64,000 nt of DNA. Origin: Arthrobacter rhizosphaerae. Lineage in GTDB: Bacteria > Actinomycetota > Actinomycetes > Actinomycetales > Micrococcaceae. Shown one piece after another: positions 51,523 through 61,371 of this stretch. The DNA lies in NCBI RefSeq assembly GCF_023062595.1, contig NZ_JALLAN010000003.1:84346-148345 (forward strand), in the 5' to 3' direction. The position numbers were made by a program, and so were the translations under genes. Below the pieces are notes generated by a model, which worked only from the letters and a program-made list of their open reading frames with translations, was not told the origin of the DNA and searched no databases. Position 1 is the first letter of the stretch; every line of letters begins with the position of its first letter.

Positions 51523-52005
51523 CTGACCTGCACAATCATGTGATTCAGTGCGCTGACTTATGCGAGGAAGGGTTTGTGCCCGCCAGATTGAACTTCATCT
51601 CTCAGAGTGATGAGTTGCCGTGGGTTGCCTGCTCCGCCGTGCGTGCCAGGAACCGGGCCCGCCCGCCCGCCGGTAGTCACGGACGAGAAATACAATCCCG
51701 ATCTATATGACAACCACGCCATTGACATCAGCCACGCGGTTGGACTGTCGCCGCGCAGGGCAAAGCTCACGGCCTGAGGAATGAAGAGGAACTGAAACAC
51801 GGGTCCAGGAGCAGTTGCCTGGCAAGGCCCTTTCGCAATTGCACGACGGCACCCATCGTGACCACTATATGTTCCGGATCTATGGCTGCCTTCCCAGCGA
51901 TCTGACGGCGGATCCGCTTTCCTGACTGGGCCAAGCACAAAATGTGCAGGCCAGCTCGCAAGGCTATGGCTGTCGGCGCACGGTATGCGACCGCATCCGT
52001 ACAAT
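51523..52005. other. Decayed stretch after the DUF1016 fragment
   Basis: About 480 bp with no frame I can recognise. The missing C-terminal half of the DUF1016 nuclease is not visible in any frame, so it was deleted or replaced rather than frameshifted. Confidence 0.4.
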
Positions 52006-52839
52006 TCAACGCGGCGCTGCAGCAGTCCTACGTGCTTGAGGTTGGGCTCGGAGTTCGACGATCCGTTCTACATCCGGTCTTTCAGCGAGACTCCCTTCAA
52101 TCGAGAGCAATGACAGCAACTGCAGCGGACGCTGTGCTTCCGCTGCAGCCTGCATTTTGTGATGGCCATCCAGCAAGAAATGAGTAATACCCCAGTGGGC
52201 GTAGTAGTCCGTGCCGTTGTCCATTGCAGGCTGGCAAACGTCAAGAATCGACACCGCCACTGCTGTTGGCGTAGATGAGTCCAAAAGCGTCTGGGCGTAG
52301 TCTTCTACTCGATCGAATTCATTCCAGGTAGGTGGCACCATCGGGACGACGAACTCGAATGCGTGTGCCGACGGATCGACCGGAGCCTGCCACGTACGGT
52401 AGTACGGCGTTTGCGGATACTCGGGCAGGCCCCAGAATCCTGAGACGCCCCAAGTGTCGACCTGTTCCTCGCTGAAGTAATCTCCACTTCGGCCCGGATA
52501 CACCAGCTCGGGCTGCACTCTCAGAAGCATGGGAATGTAGGATCCGCCGGGCAGGATTGCGGCGAATGCGTCGAGCACGTCAGTGTCGATGTTCTCGATG
52601 CCAGAGTTCAAGGTCTGCTGCACTTCCGGGAGAGATAACCTCTCCGTTGCGCCTTCCAGACGCTTGAACAGCAGTGGGCACGTTCCGCACCAAAAGGAGA
52701 GTTCAAACGCAGGGTCCGCGCCCTGCCACAGCAAACGCCGCCCAGCCCACTGACCTTCCAATTTCTTTTCTTCACCGAACCGCAGCAACGAAGATTCGGA
52801 CTCACTGACGAGCCGCGTCTTACCGGTTTCCATCAACAT
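52006..52839 (-). CDS. Unrecognised 277-aa protein with a ParB-like DGHH motif
   Basis: ATG 52839 (MLMETGKTRLVSESESSLLR) is chosen; the frame opens at 52896. Near residue 60 a Cys pair occurs in FWCGTCPLLFKRLEGA. The C-terminal part has YYAHWGITHFLLDGHHKMQA then AAEAQRPLQLLSLLSIEGSL, resembling the DGHHR-AA motif of ParB/Srx-type folds. No family name can be given. It borders the defence island. Confidence 0.55.
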   Translation of the reverse strand: MLMETGKTRLVSESESSLLRFGEEKKLEGQWAGRRLLWQGADPAFELSFWCGTCPLLFKRLEGATERLSLPEVQQTLNSGIENIDTDVLDAFAAILPGGSYIPMLLRVQPELVYPGRSGDYFSEEQVDTWGVSGFWGLPEYPQTPYYRTWQAPVDPSAHAFEFVVPMVPPTWNEFDRVEDYAQTLLDSSTPTAVAVSILDVCQPAMDNGTDYYAHWGITHFLLDGHHKMQAAAEAQRPLQLLSLLSIEGSLAERPDVERIVELRAQPQARRTAAAPR

Positions 52840-53287
52840 GATCGGCAGTCTAGCCCTCATACAGCTCGTGACGGTTCCCAACGCAATGTTCCCCAAGGCT
52901 GCCTGTCTTCCAAATGCTCAAACTGCCTGAGCGATGGCAGCATGACCTCAAGATCCATTGATCTGTTGACATACATAGGAGCATCCCTCTGTGTTGATGC
53001 TTCCGGTCCCGATGCTCAAATCCTGAACTATTCGCACGCTAAAGCCAATGGTCCAGGCTCCACTGACTCGTGGAATGTCGGCGTGACCGGATGTTTCCTC
53101 ATCGGCTGGCCATACGGCTACTGATGTTTGTTGCATGTGCCGTCTCGCCGCTTCAGAAGTCGGTTTCATGGCCATGAATCCTGAGCAGATCGCGGATGGA
53201 CATGTTCAGTTGTTCGAACCAGTGCTGATAGAAAAGCGGGGTCATCTGATCGGGCCGTGTGGCATTGAGTGCCTTTGAGCATTTCCA
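52840..53287. other. Intergenic region, nothing recognised
   Basis: About 450 bp. Short frames on both strands lack ribosome sites and protein-like composition. Confidence 0.35.
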
Positions 53288-53575
53288 CTATCTCCAGAAC
53301 GATGTCCTCGTCCTCGGCTGGCAAGTCCCTGCTGGAGGATGGCCGTCATCGTGCCTGTCACTCATGGCGCGCTCTTCGCTGTCGCGTTCAGGCGACGCGT
53401 GAGGTCGGTGTTGAGCCGCCGAACGGCTGCGAAAATCATCCTTATTTCGTCCAGGCCGAAGGTAAGCGTAACTGCTGCTGGCAATGCGGGATAGTATGCC
53501 CGACATGGCCCAGCAGAAGGCTCCAAGGGCGATAAACAGTATGCCCATCAGGTAAGGCAGATCTGCTCTAGTCAT
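53288..53575 (-). CDS. Small membrane protein, possibly frameshifted
   Basis: Excellent initiation signal: AAGGAGAACAA directly before ATG 53575. The protein begins MTRADLPYLMGILFIALGAF with one membrane helix. After about 35 codons the codon pattern deteriorates, while another frame reads TFGLDEIRMIFAAVRRLN then TDLTRRLNATAKSAP and ends in TGA. The original product may therefore have been a ~70-aa protein, now shifted, or the reading is right and the tail is unusual. Confidence 0.4.
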   Translation of the reverse strand: MTRADLPYLMGILFIALGAFCWAMSGILSRIASSSYAYLRPGRNKDDFRSRSAAQHRPHASPERDSEERAMSDRHDDGHPPAGTCQPRTRTSFWR

Positions 53576-53980
53576 TTGTTCTCCTTATATGAGTCTCGTG
53601 TAGTCAGTCCACATCATGGAGCACTCACCGCCCGCTCCAACACCTTCACCAAAATGCCCCCGATTATCCCCAACTGCTGGCTACCCATGGGGCAGATCGA
53701 GGCCACCAAAGAGTCCACCACCCCACGGCCCTGAACACCCCACGCTCATATTGTCGTTACGCAAGGTTCTCCGCTGGCTGCTGGATGACCGTGTCCCGGG
53801 TCCAATCCGAGCAAAAAACAACTTTCGGTCGAGAGCGCCCGTTCAAGGTTCGGCTTACGGGTACCAGGGAAGACACTTAGCGCCGCGAAAATGCCGCAAC
53901 TTAGATTCACCGCCATGCCGGTGAACTGCGGTGGCCCTCGTGCGGGACCTCAAGATGACGTTTGAGCTGGTCCATTTGAA
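53576..53980. other. Intergenic region with one motif copy
   Basis: About 405 bp without a convincing gene. It carries the AAGGTTCGGCTTACGGG motif at 53845-53861. Confidence 0.4.
53845..53861 (+). repeat. Accessory-region motif copy, distal
   Basis: AAGGTTCGGCTTACGGG, an exact match to the consensus, 20 kb away from the cluster at 30-34 kb and downstream of the 187-aa gene. Confidence 0.6.
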
Positions 53981-54544
53981 TCAGTAGTCGGGTCGAATCC
54001 AATCGGTGATTGGGACGAACTCGGGTTCGCTTTCTCGGGCAAGCGGCACATCGATCTCGACTTCGGTCAGTATGGTGACGTCCCCGAGTATCGCCATTTT
54101 CTCGATAATGCCCGTCGTTCGGTTGACGACGGCTGTGGCACGAAACGCGGGGTCATTGACATGCTCGAACGTGATCAGTAGCGATTTCCGGCCGATCTCC
54201 TGGAGGAGCACCGGGTAGAAGCTCTCACTGGAACGACCCCACATTAGAAGCGCTTCCGGATGAAGCATCTGGATCTCTTGAGGCATGCCTCGAGGGAAGG
54301 CCATTGCATGGGGAGGTTCGGGTTCCGGCGTGATTATGCCGTCGGCTGCCGAAGATACATGACCGCGGTCATTGACCATGTGCCAGGCCTGCGCCTTCGC
54401 GTCCAGCTCGGCGACAAATTGATAATGGGAGGACCCTGTCTGCCTAAGTCCTTTTGCCCTGGCGGAAATGTGATGTCTCAAGGCAACGATCGCGCCGAGC
54501 ACCCTGTGGCTTTCGGTCGTGCTGAGGATGGTGTTGAACTTCAT
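53981..54544 (-). CDS. Unrecognised 187-aa protein
   Basis: GAGGATGGGAA directly precedes ATG 54544. The protein has LGAIVALRHHISARAKGLRQ near 17, the acidic PEPEPPHAMAFPRGMPQEIQ in the middle and a beta-rich C-terminal half (KSLLITFEHVNDPAFRATAV, VTILTEVEIDVPLARE). No membrane segment. Its position at the end of the accessory region and beside a motif copy is compatible with an immunity-type protein, but this is not shown. Confidence 0.6.
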   Translation of the reverse strand: MKFNTILSTTESHRVLGAIVALRHHISARAKGLRQTGSSHYQFVAELDAKAQAWHMVNDRGHVSSAADGIITPEPEPPHAMAFPRGMPQEIQMLHPEALLMWGRSSESFYPVLLQEIGRKSLLITFEHVNDPAFRATAVVNRTTGIIEKMAILGDVTILTEVEIDVPLARESEPEFVPITDWIRPDY

Positions 54545-54625
54545 TTCCCATCCTCATCACAGAATGTGCCCCGAAGGCGTCATGTCGACGGGTTCATGTT
54601 CTACCGCCTCAGTGTAGGGGCACAG

Positions 54626-54699
54626 CCCGGCCCCAAGCGGGGCCGGGAGATAGACAGAGGGCGACGGCGGGACCCAAGCCGGGTGCCGCCGTCGCCCTC
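54626..54699. terminator. Two consecutive strong hairpins
   Basis: CCCGGCCCC/GGGGCCGGG (54626-54634, 54639-54647) and GAGGGCGACGGCGG/CCGCCGTCGCCCTC (54657-54670, 54686-54699), the latter a perfect 14-bp stem. They follow the VOC gene stop at 54717 on the minus strand. Neither has a long T-tract. Confidence 0.6.
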
Positions 54700-54716
54700 T
54701 CCCTTATGGTTTGGCT

Positions 54717-55124
54717 TTAGGCGGGTGCCTGGGAAATCCGGATCATGTTCCCTGAAGGATCACGGAAGGCACAGTCGCGCGGGCCCCATGGCTGGTCGAT
54801 GGGCTCCTGCATGACCTCTGCTCCGGAGGCCCTGACTTTCTCGAATAACCCGTCCAGATCGTCGGTGCGGAACACAAGCATCGGGAGCACGCCCTTGACG
54901 AGGAGCTCCTGGAGTGCGTCCCCGTCGGCCTGGGAACGGCCGGCATGCGGCGAGGACAGGACGATCTCCAGGCCGGGCTGGTCCGCCGTTCCGAGGGTGA
55001 TCCAGTGAAAGCCTCCCTGGGCGACGTCGTTGCGGACCTCAAGGCCGAGCGCGTCGCGGTAGAACGCGAGTGACTCTTCAGGATCGTTGACAGTGATGTT
55101 GCAGTACTGGAGTGCGATAGTCAT
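54717..55124 (-). CDS. VOC-family (glyoxalase-like) protein
   Basis: 135 residues: NITVNDPEESLAFYRDALGL near 8, GFHWITLGTADQPGLEIVLS near 38, MLVFRTDDLDGLFEKVRASG near 80 and the final DPSGNMIRISQ. This is the usual vicinal oxygen chelate layout with paired modules. Substrate unknown. Lies 10 bp after an AraC-type regulator gene on the same strand. Confidence 0.88.
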   Translation of the reverse strand: MTIALQYCNITVNDPEESLAFYRDALGLEVRNDVAQGGFHWITLGTADQPGLEIVLSSPHAGRSQADGDALQELLVKGVLPMLVFRTDDLDGLFEKVRASGAEVMQEPIDQPWGPRDCAFRDPSGNMIRISQAPA

Positions 55125-55134
55125 GGTGGCAACG

Positions 55135-55575
55135 CTAGTCGGAGGCTGCCGGTACCGCTTCTCGAATACTGCTTTTCACGTAGCGGGCCGGACGGGTCCT
55201 GATCTTGGCGATACACGCCGGCATGGCCTCGACGGCGTGGTGCTCCCGGGAACGATACGAGCTGGGCGTCTCCCCCACGATCTCCGTGAACCGCGCGCTG
55301 AACGAGCCCAGCGATGTTGAACCGACCTCCATGCAGGCGTCCGTAACGCTCCATCCTGCCCGCAAGAGAGCCATGGCCCGCTCGATCCTGCGCGTCATCA
55401 GGTAGCTGTAGGGCGTTTCGCCGTAGGCCTCGCGGAACTGCCTGGAGAAGTGTGCCGGGGACATTAATGCCTGACGGGCCATGGTGGGAACGTCCAGCGG
55501 GCGGGCGTATTCACGGTCGATCAGATCCCGTGCACGGCGCAAGAGAACCAGGTTGGCCAGGTCCTGTGGAGTCAT
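55135..55575 (-). CDS. AraC-type regulator (DNA-binding domain only)
   Basis: 146 residues carrying the two AraC HTHs: DVPTMARQALMSPAHFSRQF near 30 and SVTDACMEVGSTSLGSFSAR near 75, then FTEIVGETPSSYR. There is no N-terminal cupin, so it is a short, SoxS/Rob-like regulator. Upstream of and probably controlling the VOC gene. Confidence 0.88.
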   Translation of the reverse strand: MTPQDLANLVLLRRARDLIDREYARPLDVPTMARQALMSPAHFSRQFREAYGETPYSYLMTRRIERAMALLRAGWSVTDACMEVGSTSLGSFSARFTEIVGETPSSYRSREHHAVEAMPACIAKIRTRPARYVKSSIREAVPAASD

Positions 55576-55631
55576 GTGACGAGGCTACCACCGGGTCCGA
55601 AAGAAAGTTCCTGCACCTCCCCGACCAGCAG

Positions 55632-56387
55632 CTACTCCGATGCGGCCAGTCGTCGTGCGGATTCTTCAATGGCAGCACCGATCTCCTCGGTGCGGCCGTC
55701 GAACTCCCGGCGTTCCCCGAAGACACAGAGGGAAGCAACGATTGTGCCGGCAGAATCGCGGAGCGGCACGGCCAACTCGTGGACGCCGTGCTCGAACTCT
55801 TCGACAGCGTGGACCACTCCCCCGGGCCTGTCCCGCTCCATGAGCGCCAAAACCTCGGCGGCGGAGTGGGCTGCTTGCGGACCCCCGACGCCGATAAACT
55901 CCACGTCCGCAAGCAGCTCCTGCAGTGCCTTCCCGCTGTGATCCCAGAGCAGCGCCCGGCCCGATCCGGTGCACCACACGGGAGTGATCATGCCGGGCTG
56001 CATCATTCCTCCGGACAAGCCATGGTCAGTCGAGGACCTGATAAGGATGACGCGGGCGCCGTCCCGGACCGACACCCTGCCCTTGAGGCCGAGGTCGGCA
56101 GATATCCGCTGGAGTTCCACTCTTGAGGAGCTGACCCATCCGCCGTTGAGCGAAGCTGCCAGCGAGAAGAACGCAGGGCCTGCGCGGAAAGGGCCCCGGT
56201 CCACCCTTTCCAGCAGATCCAGATCACAGAGTTCCTGGGTCAAACGGGAGACCCTGCTGCGGTCCATGCCAAGCTCGACGGCGATCTGGGTAACGCCGTA
56301 CAGCGAGCGGCCCCACTTCTCACGGTCAGCCACGATGCGGACAATCCGAAGCCCCTGTGCCAGGGATGAGACTTCAGAAGTTTCCAT
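55632..56387 (-). CDS. IclR-family regulator
   Basis: 251 residues: winged HTH (YGVTQIAVELGMDRSRVSRL near 30) and IclR ligand domain (VWCTGSGRALLWDHSGKALQ near 135, EHGVHELAVPLRDSAGTIVA near 205). It precedes the APC permease gene's 3-prime end on the same strand and is a candidate regulator of the adjacent amino-acid module, jointly with the Lrp gene. Confidence 0.88.
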   Translation of the reverse strand: METSEVSSLAQGLRIVRIVADREKWGRSLYGVTQIAVELGMDRSRVSRLTQELCDLDLLERVDRGPFRAGPAFFSLAASLNGGWVSSSRVELQRISADLGLKGRVSVRDGARVILIRSSTDHGLSGGMMQPGMITPVWCTGSGRALLWDHSGKALQELLADVEFIGVGGPQAAHSAAEVLALMERDRPGGVVHAVEEFEHGVHELAVPLRDSAGTIVASLCVFGERREFDGRTEEIGAAIEESARRLAASE

Positions 56388-56449
56388 GTTCGTGGCTCCT
56401 CACCGCGGGACGACGCCCTATTCTTGCACAGCACCTTCTTGCACAGCTG

Positions 56450-57895
56450 CTAGTTGGCCAATGCAGCCGTCTGGCGGGAACGGCCGTATTTGAAGTGGAA
56501 GAACATGTAGCAGCCAACGACGAACGGAACTCCGAAGTAGAGGGCATAGATCTGGCTCGGATCAAAGGCAATACCAACCAGGGATACCAGGCACAGGCTG
56601 AACGCAAGGATGGGCACCAACGGGTACAACGGCGCCTTGTAGCTGAGCGTGGAAACATCTCCGCCGTTCCGGACGAAGGCCCTGCGGTGGAAGAAGTGCG
56701 ATGCCGTAATTGACATCCAAACTCCCACCACGGCAAACCCGGCCACGGACACCAACGCAAGGTAGACCAATTCCGGTGAAACGACGCTGCAGATCAGCGA
56801 GGCAAGCCCGCCCACCATGCTGACGCTCAACGCAAGCAAGGGAATTCCACGCTTGGTCAGCCGCCGGAAGGCCTTGGGAGCATGGCCCTCCTCGGAGAGT
56901 GAAAACAGCATGCGTGCACAGGAGAACAGGCCGCTGTTTCCGGCCGAAAGCAGTGCGGTGATGATCACGAAGTTCATAATGTCGGCGGCAAAGGGAATGC
57001 CGATGGAGGAGAAGACGGTCACGAACGGGCTCTCGTCCAGTCCCACCTGCTCATACGGAATGGTTGCGGCGATGACAGCGATGGCGCCGACGAAAAAGAT
57101 CAGGAGGCGGATGACGGTGGTGCGCATCGCCTTGGGAATGCTTGTTTCAGGGTTCGCCGTCTCGCCCGCGGCCACACCAATGAGTTCAGAACCGGAGAAG
57201 GCGTAGAAGACGGCGAGAGCGGTCACCAGCACACCGGTGAAGCCATTGGGGAAGAGCCCCGACGTCGTCGCGAAGTTTTCGAAGAGCATGGGGTGTTCGC
57301 TGCCGCTGGCGGCCAGGGGGTGGAATCCCAGGAGCGCGGCTCCGCCCAGGACAATCAGGACGACGATGGCGCCCACCTTGATGATGGAGAACCAGAACTC
57401 GGACTCGCCAAAAACACGCGACGAGATGGCGTTGAGGGAGAAAAGGATGGCGGCAAAGAGCACGCACCAGATCCAGACGTCCACTTGCGGAAACCACCGC
57501 TGCATCAGGAGCCCGGAGGCCGTGAACTCGGACCCGATGGCCACCGCCCAGCACAGCCAGTAGAGCCACGCCGTGGTGAAGCCAGTGGCTGGACCGATGG
57601 ACCTCGCAGCATAGATGTGGAACGCGCCAGAGACGGGATAGGCAATGGCCAGCTCGCCCAGGCAGGACATAACGAGATACACCATGAAGGCGCCCACGAG
57701 GTAAGCCAAAACGGCGCCAAGCGGCCCGGCCTGCGAAATGGTGTAACCGGAGCTCAGGAAAAGCCCCGACCCGATGACGCCCCCCATGGCGATCATCACG
57801 AGGTGGCGCGGGCCCATGGAGCGCCGCAATCCGGATTCTTGCGTGGCCGGCGGTGCGGCCTGAGTACCCAGCTCAGTGGGTGAAGAGAGTGACAT
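56450..57895 (-). CDS. APC-superfamily amino acid permease
   Basis: 481 residues, about 12 membrane helices. The first helix carries the family substrate motif HLVMIAMGGVIGSGLFLSSG near 30; others include VLVTALAVFYAFSGSELIG near 210 and FVIITALLSAGNSGLFSCAR near 290. Proton-coupled uptake of an amino acid is expected, inner membrane. The frame runs upstream to 59074, but ATG 57895 with GGGAG upstream gives the usual length. Divergent from the homoserine dehydrogenase-like operon, suggesting that it imports its substrate. Confidence 0.9.
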   Translation of the reverse strand: MSLSSPTELGTQAAPPATQESGLRRSMGPRHLVMIAMGGVIGSGLFLSSGYTISQAGPLGAVLAYLVGAFMVYLVMSCLGELAIAYPVSGAFHIYAARSIGPATGFTTAWLYWLCWAVAIGSEFTASGLLMQRWFPQVDVWIWCVLFAAILFSLNAISSRVFGESEFWFSIIKVGAIVVLIVLGGAALLGFHPLAASGSEHPMLFENFATTSGLFPNGFTGVLVTALAVFYAFSGSELIGVAAGETANPETSIPKAMRTTVIRLLIFFVGAIAVIAATIPYEQVGLDESPFVTVFSSIGIPFAADIMNFVIITALLSAGNSGLFSCARMLFSLSEEGHAPKAFRRLTKRGIPLLALSVSMVGGLASLICSVVSPELVYLALVSVAGFAVVGVWMSITASHFFHRRAFVRNGGDVSTLSYKAPLYPLVPILAFSLCLVSLVGIAFDPSQIYALYFGVPFVVGCYMFFHFKYGRSRQTAALAN

Positions 57896-58037
57896 GAGGT
57901 CTCCCAGGAGTGGTGAGGATGCCAGCGTTTTGCTGCACCGGCTCCGGTTGCGGCGAGGGAGGGAATCTCCCGCTCCGCACTTCCAGAGGTGATGAAAGTA
58001 ACACAAATCACGAGAAACAGTCATTAAAAACATCCAA

Positions 58038-58047
58038 ATATGCATAT
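58038..58047. promoter_or_regulatory. Palindrome in the divergent permease/dehydrogenase region
   Basis: ATATGCATAT, a 10-bp palindrome in an AT-rich patch of the 297-bp region between two divergent starts. A candidate IclR or Lrp site; weak evidence. Confidence 0.25.
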
Positions 58048-58192
58048 GTTGCACGCTCTGATGACGTACGCTCCGGCCAATGTGCGCAGAGCATGGTCGA
58101 TCTGACATGTGTCCGGTGCAAAAAGACATGGTTCCGCGGACACGAGGTGGGGCGAGCATGGAAGGACCATCCCCTCCTGACGAAGGACCATC

Positions 58193-59260
58193 ATGACCAG
58201 CTATGACCTTGCTTTGATCGGCTTTGGCGGCGTAAACCGGACCCTGGCCGAGCTGATCCACACCCGGGGCGACGCCCTTGAAGCCGAACTCGGCTTCGGT
58301 TTGAGGATTGTTGCCATCACCGATCTCCGGCTGGGTTCCCTGGTGCAGCCGGAAGGGATCGACCTCGCCGTTGCGCTGGGACTCACCGGCGACGGCGCGT
58401 CCTTCGCCCAGCATGGCGGCTCCGCGGTGCCCGACAATGAGGCGGTCATCAAGACCTGCTCGGCAGACATCGTCGTCGAGGCCACTTTCACAAACCCCGA
58501 CGACGGCGAACCTGCAGTTTCGCACGTGCGCTGGGCTTTGGAAGCCGGCAAGCACGTATGCACCACAAACAAAGGCCCCGTGGCCCTGCGGGGCCGCGAA
58601 CTGTCGGAGTTGGCACAGCGGCAGGGAGTGTACTTCGAGTTCGAGGGTTCCGTCATGAGCGGGACTCCCGTCATCCGGCTGGCCAAGCAAATGTTCAGCG
58701 GGCTGCGCCTCGGCGGGTTCGAAGGCATCACGAACGGGACCAGCAACTACGTCCTGGGCCGCATGGAAGCGGGGCTCGGCCTGCAGGAAGCCGTCCGGGA
58801 AGCGCAGGACCTGGGCTATGCCGAGGCCAACCCGAGCGCCGACATCGAGGGCTTCGACGTCCAGCTCAAAGTGCTGATACTGGCCAACGAACTCCTCAAC
58901 GCCGGTCTGGAACTGCGCGATATCACCCGTCAGGGAATCTCTTCCGTGACTGTCCAGGACGTCCGCCAGGCCTCGCTGGACGGAAAGCGCTGGAAACTGG
59001 TGGGGTCCGCCCGCCGAAACGCTGACGGTTCGGTGACAGCCGGCGTGGCGCCCGTTGCTTTGCCGCTTGACCACGGCCTGGCCGGGGTTTCAGGAGCCAC
59101 CAACGCGGTGGCCTTCACCACCGATCTCCTGGGGCAGGTCACCATCTCCGGGCCCGGCGCCGGCCGGGTGGAGACCGCCTATGCCTTGCTCTCGGACATC
59201 ATCGCCATGCACGCCGGGATGACTCAGGCTTCATCCGCCAAGGAGGTGGCAAATGCGTAG
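58193..59260 (+). CDS. Homoserine dehydrogenase-family protein
   Basis: 355 residues without the C-terminal ACT domain of biosynthetic enzymes. Rossmann start [17 protein letters not shown], the nicotinamide-binding [13 protein letters not shown] near 120, and catalytic-domain motifs [20 protein letters not shown] near 150, [16 protein letters not shown] near 180 and [18 protein letters not shown] near 215. It interconverts homoserine and aspartate semialdehyde. Missing feedback domain, overlap with an aldehyde dehydrogenase and nearby permease suggest a catabolic direction. GAAGGACC precedes ATG 58193. Confidence 0.85.
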   Translation: MTSYDLALIGFGGVNRTLAELIHTRGDALEAELGFGLRIVAITDLRLGSLVQPEGIDLAVALGLTGDGASFAQHGGSAVPDNEAVIKTCSADIVVEATFTNPDDGEPAVSHVRWALEAGKHVCTTNKGPVALRGRELSELAQRQGVYFEFEGSVMSGTPVIRLAKQMFSGLRLGGFEGITNGTSNYVLGRMEAGLGLQEAVREAQDLGYAEANPSADIEGFDVQLKVLILANELLNAGLELRDITRQGISSVTVQDVRQASLDGKRWKLVGSARRNADGSVTAGVAPVALPLDHGLAGVSGATNAVAFTTDLLGQVTISGPGAGRVETAYALLSDIIAMHAGMTQASSAKEVANA

Positions 59261-60656
59261 CGTCGTTGCTGAACAGCTTCCCGTCGAATACCTCACAGTC
59301 ACCAGCCCGTACGACGGCGGAACGGTAGGAAGCGTCAGCGTCACCCCCGCGGCCGAGGTGGGCGCCGTTCTGGAGACTGCCCGTCGCGGTGCCAAGCTGG
59401 CAGGCGGTCTCTCCCGCGCAGCCAGGGCAGCCATTCTGGCGAGTGCCGCGGCCGCGATTGAGCTCCGCAGCGAAGAATTCACCCGCACCATTGTTGCCGA
59501 GGCCGGCAAGACCATCCGCCAGGCCCGCAAGGAAGTGGTGCGAGCGGTCAACACCCTTCAGCTCTCAGCCGCGGAAGCAAAGAGCAACGCCGGCGAGGTC
59601 ATTCCGTTCGATTCCTATGCCGGCTCCGAGAACCGCACCGGCTGGTTCAGCCGGGAACCGCTGGGAATCATCGCCGCCATCACGCCCTTTAACGATCCGC
59701 TGAACCTCGTGGCACACAAGATCGGTCCGGCCATTGCAGGCGGAAATTCAGTGATCCTGAAGCCGTCAGCCTTGACTCCGCTGTCCGCCCAGCTTCTCGT
59801 CGACGCCCTCGTGGACGCCGGCCTGCCGGCGGAAGTGATCACTGTGGTGAACGGTGGACGGGAGGTGGTTGCCGCCGTCGTCCGCTCCCGGGATGTACGG
59901 ATGGTGTCCTTCACCGGCGGGTTCTCCACCGGCGAAGCCATTGCCCGGGAGGCCGGGCTGAAGAAGCTGTCCATGGACCTGGGCGGAAACGCTCCCAACC
60001 TGGTGCTGGCTGATGCCGACGTCCAGGATGCTGTTGATGCCTGCGTTTCAGGGGCTTTCTGGGCGGCCGGCCAGAACTGCGTGGGGGTCCAGCGGATCCT
60101 TGTGGAGAGGCCGATTTATGAGGAATTCCGCAGCAAGTTCCTCGCCGCCACCAGCGTCCTGGTGGCGGGCAACCCGGTGGACGAAACCACCGACGTCGGC
60201 CCGATGATCACCCAGGACGCATTGCGTCAGGTGCAGGGCAAGGTCGACGAGGCCGTCGCTGCAGGTGCTGTACTCCTGATGGGCAACCGCGCTGATGGCA
60301 ATGTGTTGCAGCCAACCGTCCTGGAACAGGTCCCGTTGGACGCCCGGCTCTGGCAGGAGGAAGTCTTTGCGCCCGTGGTGATGCTCCGGCCTTTCGATTC
60401 CCTGGACGAAGCGTTGGAACTCGCCAACGCAATCGAATTCAGCCTGCATGCCGGCATTTTTACTAACTCCCTGGCAGCGGCAATGGAAGCTGCGCGGCGC
60501 TTGGAAGCCGGCGGCGTGATGATCAACGACTCCTCCGACTACAGGTTTGACGGCATGCCTTTCGGGGGCTCCAAATACGGGAGCATGGGCCGGGAAGGCG
60601 TCCGGTTTGCCTACGAGGAAATGACGCAGCCCAAGGTGGTGTGCATCAGGAACTGA
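59253..60656 (+). CDS. Aldehyde dehydrogenase
   Basis: 467 residues, starting 8 bp inside the previous gene with AAGGAGGTGGC as ribosome site. NAD-binding [17 protein letters not shown] near 225, catalytic Glu in [16 protein letters not shown] near 250, catalytic Cys in [17 protein letters not shown] near 275, late motif [13 protein letters not shown] near 370. Oxidises an aldehyde to the acid. Coupling to the homoserine dehydrogenase-like gene makes aspartate 4-semialdehyde, or a related semialdehyde, the likely substrate. Confidence 0.9.
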   Translation: MRSVVAEQLPVEYLTVTSPYDGGTVGSVSVTPAAEVGAVLETARRGAKLAGGLSRAARAAILASAAAAIELRSEEFTRTIVAEAGKTIRQARKEVVRAVNTLQLSAAEAKSNAGEVIPFDSYAGSENRTGWFSREPLGIIAAITPFNDPLNLVAHKIGPAIAGGNSVILKPSALTPLSAQLLVDALVDAGLPAEVITVVNGGREVVAAVVRSRDVRMVSFTGGFSTGEAIAREAGLKKLSMDLGGNAPNLVLADADVQDAVDACVSGAFWAAGQNCVGVQRILVERPIYEEFRSKFLAATSVLVAGNPVDETTDVGPMITQDALRQVQGKVDEAVAAGAVLLMGNRADGNVLQPTVLEQVPLDARLWQEEVFAPVVMLRPFDSLDEALELANAIEFSLHAGIFTNSLAAAMEAARRLEAGGVMINDSSDYRFDGMPFGGSKYGSMGREGVRFAYEEMTQPKVVCIRN

Positions 60657-61128
60657 CGGGCGGCTCGGCGCCGGGCTGTCCGGCGCCGGGACGGCGGATC
60701 ACAGTGGAAAGCGTCAGGGCTGTCACTGTGTCATTGACTCCGGGCAGGCTGGCGATCTGCTCCCAAATGACCTGAATCCTGTCCAGCGACCGCGCCTCAA
60801 GGCGGACCAGCAGATCGAAGTCGCCGCTGAGGACGTCGCACAGCACTACTTCGGGAATGGTGCGAAGGGCCGCGAGGACGTCGGCACCCCGCATCCGGTC
60901 CTTGCGATACACCAGCAGCATGGCCGACACCACGTGCTGGCCGGGGGTTCCGGCCACCACCGTGTACCCCTGGATGTGCCCGCGGCGCTCCAGGCGGCTG
61001 ATCCGCTGTCTGACGGCGTTGCGGGACAAGAGGACGCGCTGGGCAAGTTCAGCGTGGGAAATCCTGGCATTTTTTGTCAGCTCGGCGATGATCGCCTCAT
61101 CGATGTGGTCGATCGTGTATTGCTCCAC
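60646..61128 (-). CDS. Lrp/AsnC-family regulator
   Basis: 160 residues from GTG 61128 (AAAGG 6 nt upstream). N-terminal HTH ([35 protein letters not shown]) and C-terminal RAM ligand domain ([40 protein letters not shown]). Lrp-family proteins sense amino acids. Its end overlaps the end of the aldehyde dehydrogenase gene by 11 bp. Probably regulates the adjacent permease/dehydrogenase module. Confidence 0.9.
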   Translation of the reverse strand: MEQYTIDHIDEAIIAELTKNARISHAELAQRVLLSRNAVRQRISRLERRGHIQGYTVVAGTPGQHVVSAMLLVYRKDRMRGADVLAALRTIPEVVLCDVLSGDFDLLVRLEARSLDRIQVIWEQIASLPGVNDTVTALTLSTVIRRPGAGQPGAEPPVSS

Positions 61129-61281
61129 ACTTGCCTTTCGCAACCGCCCGACGCCGCCGGGTCCGGACGGACATCAACGGACCAGGTCCGCTTGGGGAAC
61201 CCGAGTAAAGGATAGTCCCTGAAGGGGTTGCGCCAATGTGTCTCGGGCCTGAGACAAGGGCAGAGGAACTTACACCCCGGG

Positions 61282-61322
61282 TGCACGACGTCGACGCTCA
61301 AGGTGAGTGCCGACGTCGTGCA
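61282..61322. terminator. Long hairpin downstream of the cysteine hydrolase gene
   Basis: TGCACGACGTCG (61282-61293) and CGACGTCGTGCA (61311-61322) pair perfectly over 12 bp, and the interior (CTCA/TGAG) extends the stem after one mismatch to a 3-nt loop. Lies 50 bp after the stop at 61372 on the minus strand. No T-tract. Confidence 0.55.
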
Positions 61323-61371
61323 TAACCCCGTTTCCCGCACAAAACTCCAAATGAGGAGCCGGGCAGCCGCT

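Noticed and set aside
57896..59074. Upstream extension of the permease frame by nearly 400 codons
   Set aside because: It runs antisense to the homoserine dehydrogenase-like gene; ATG 57895 with a GGGAG site gives a normal-length permease.
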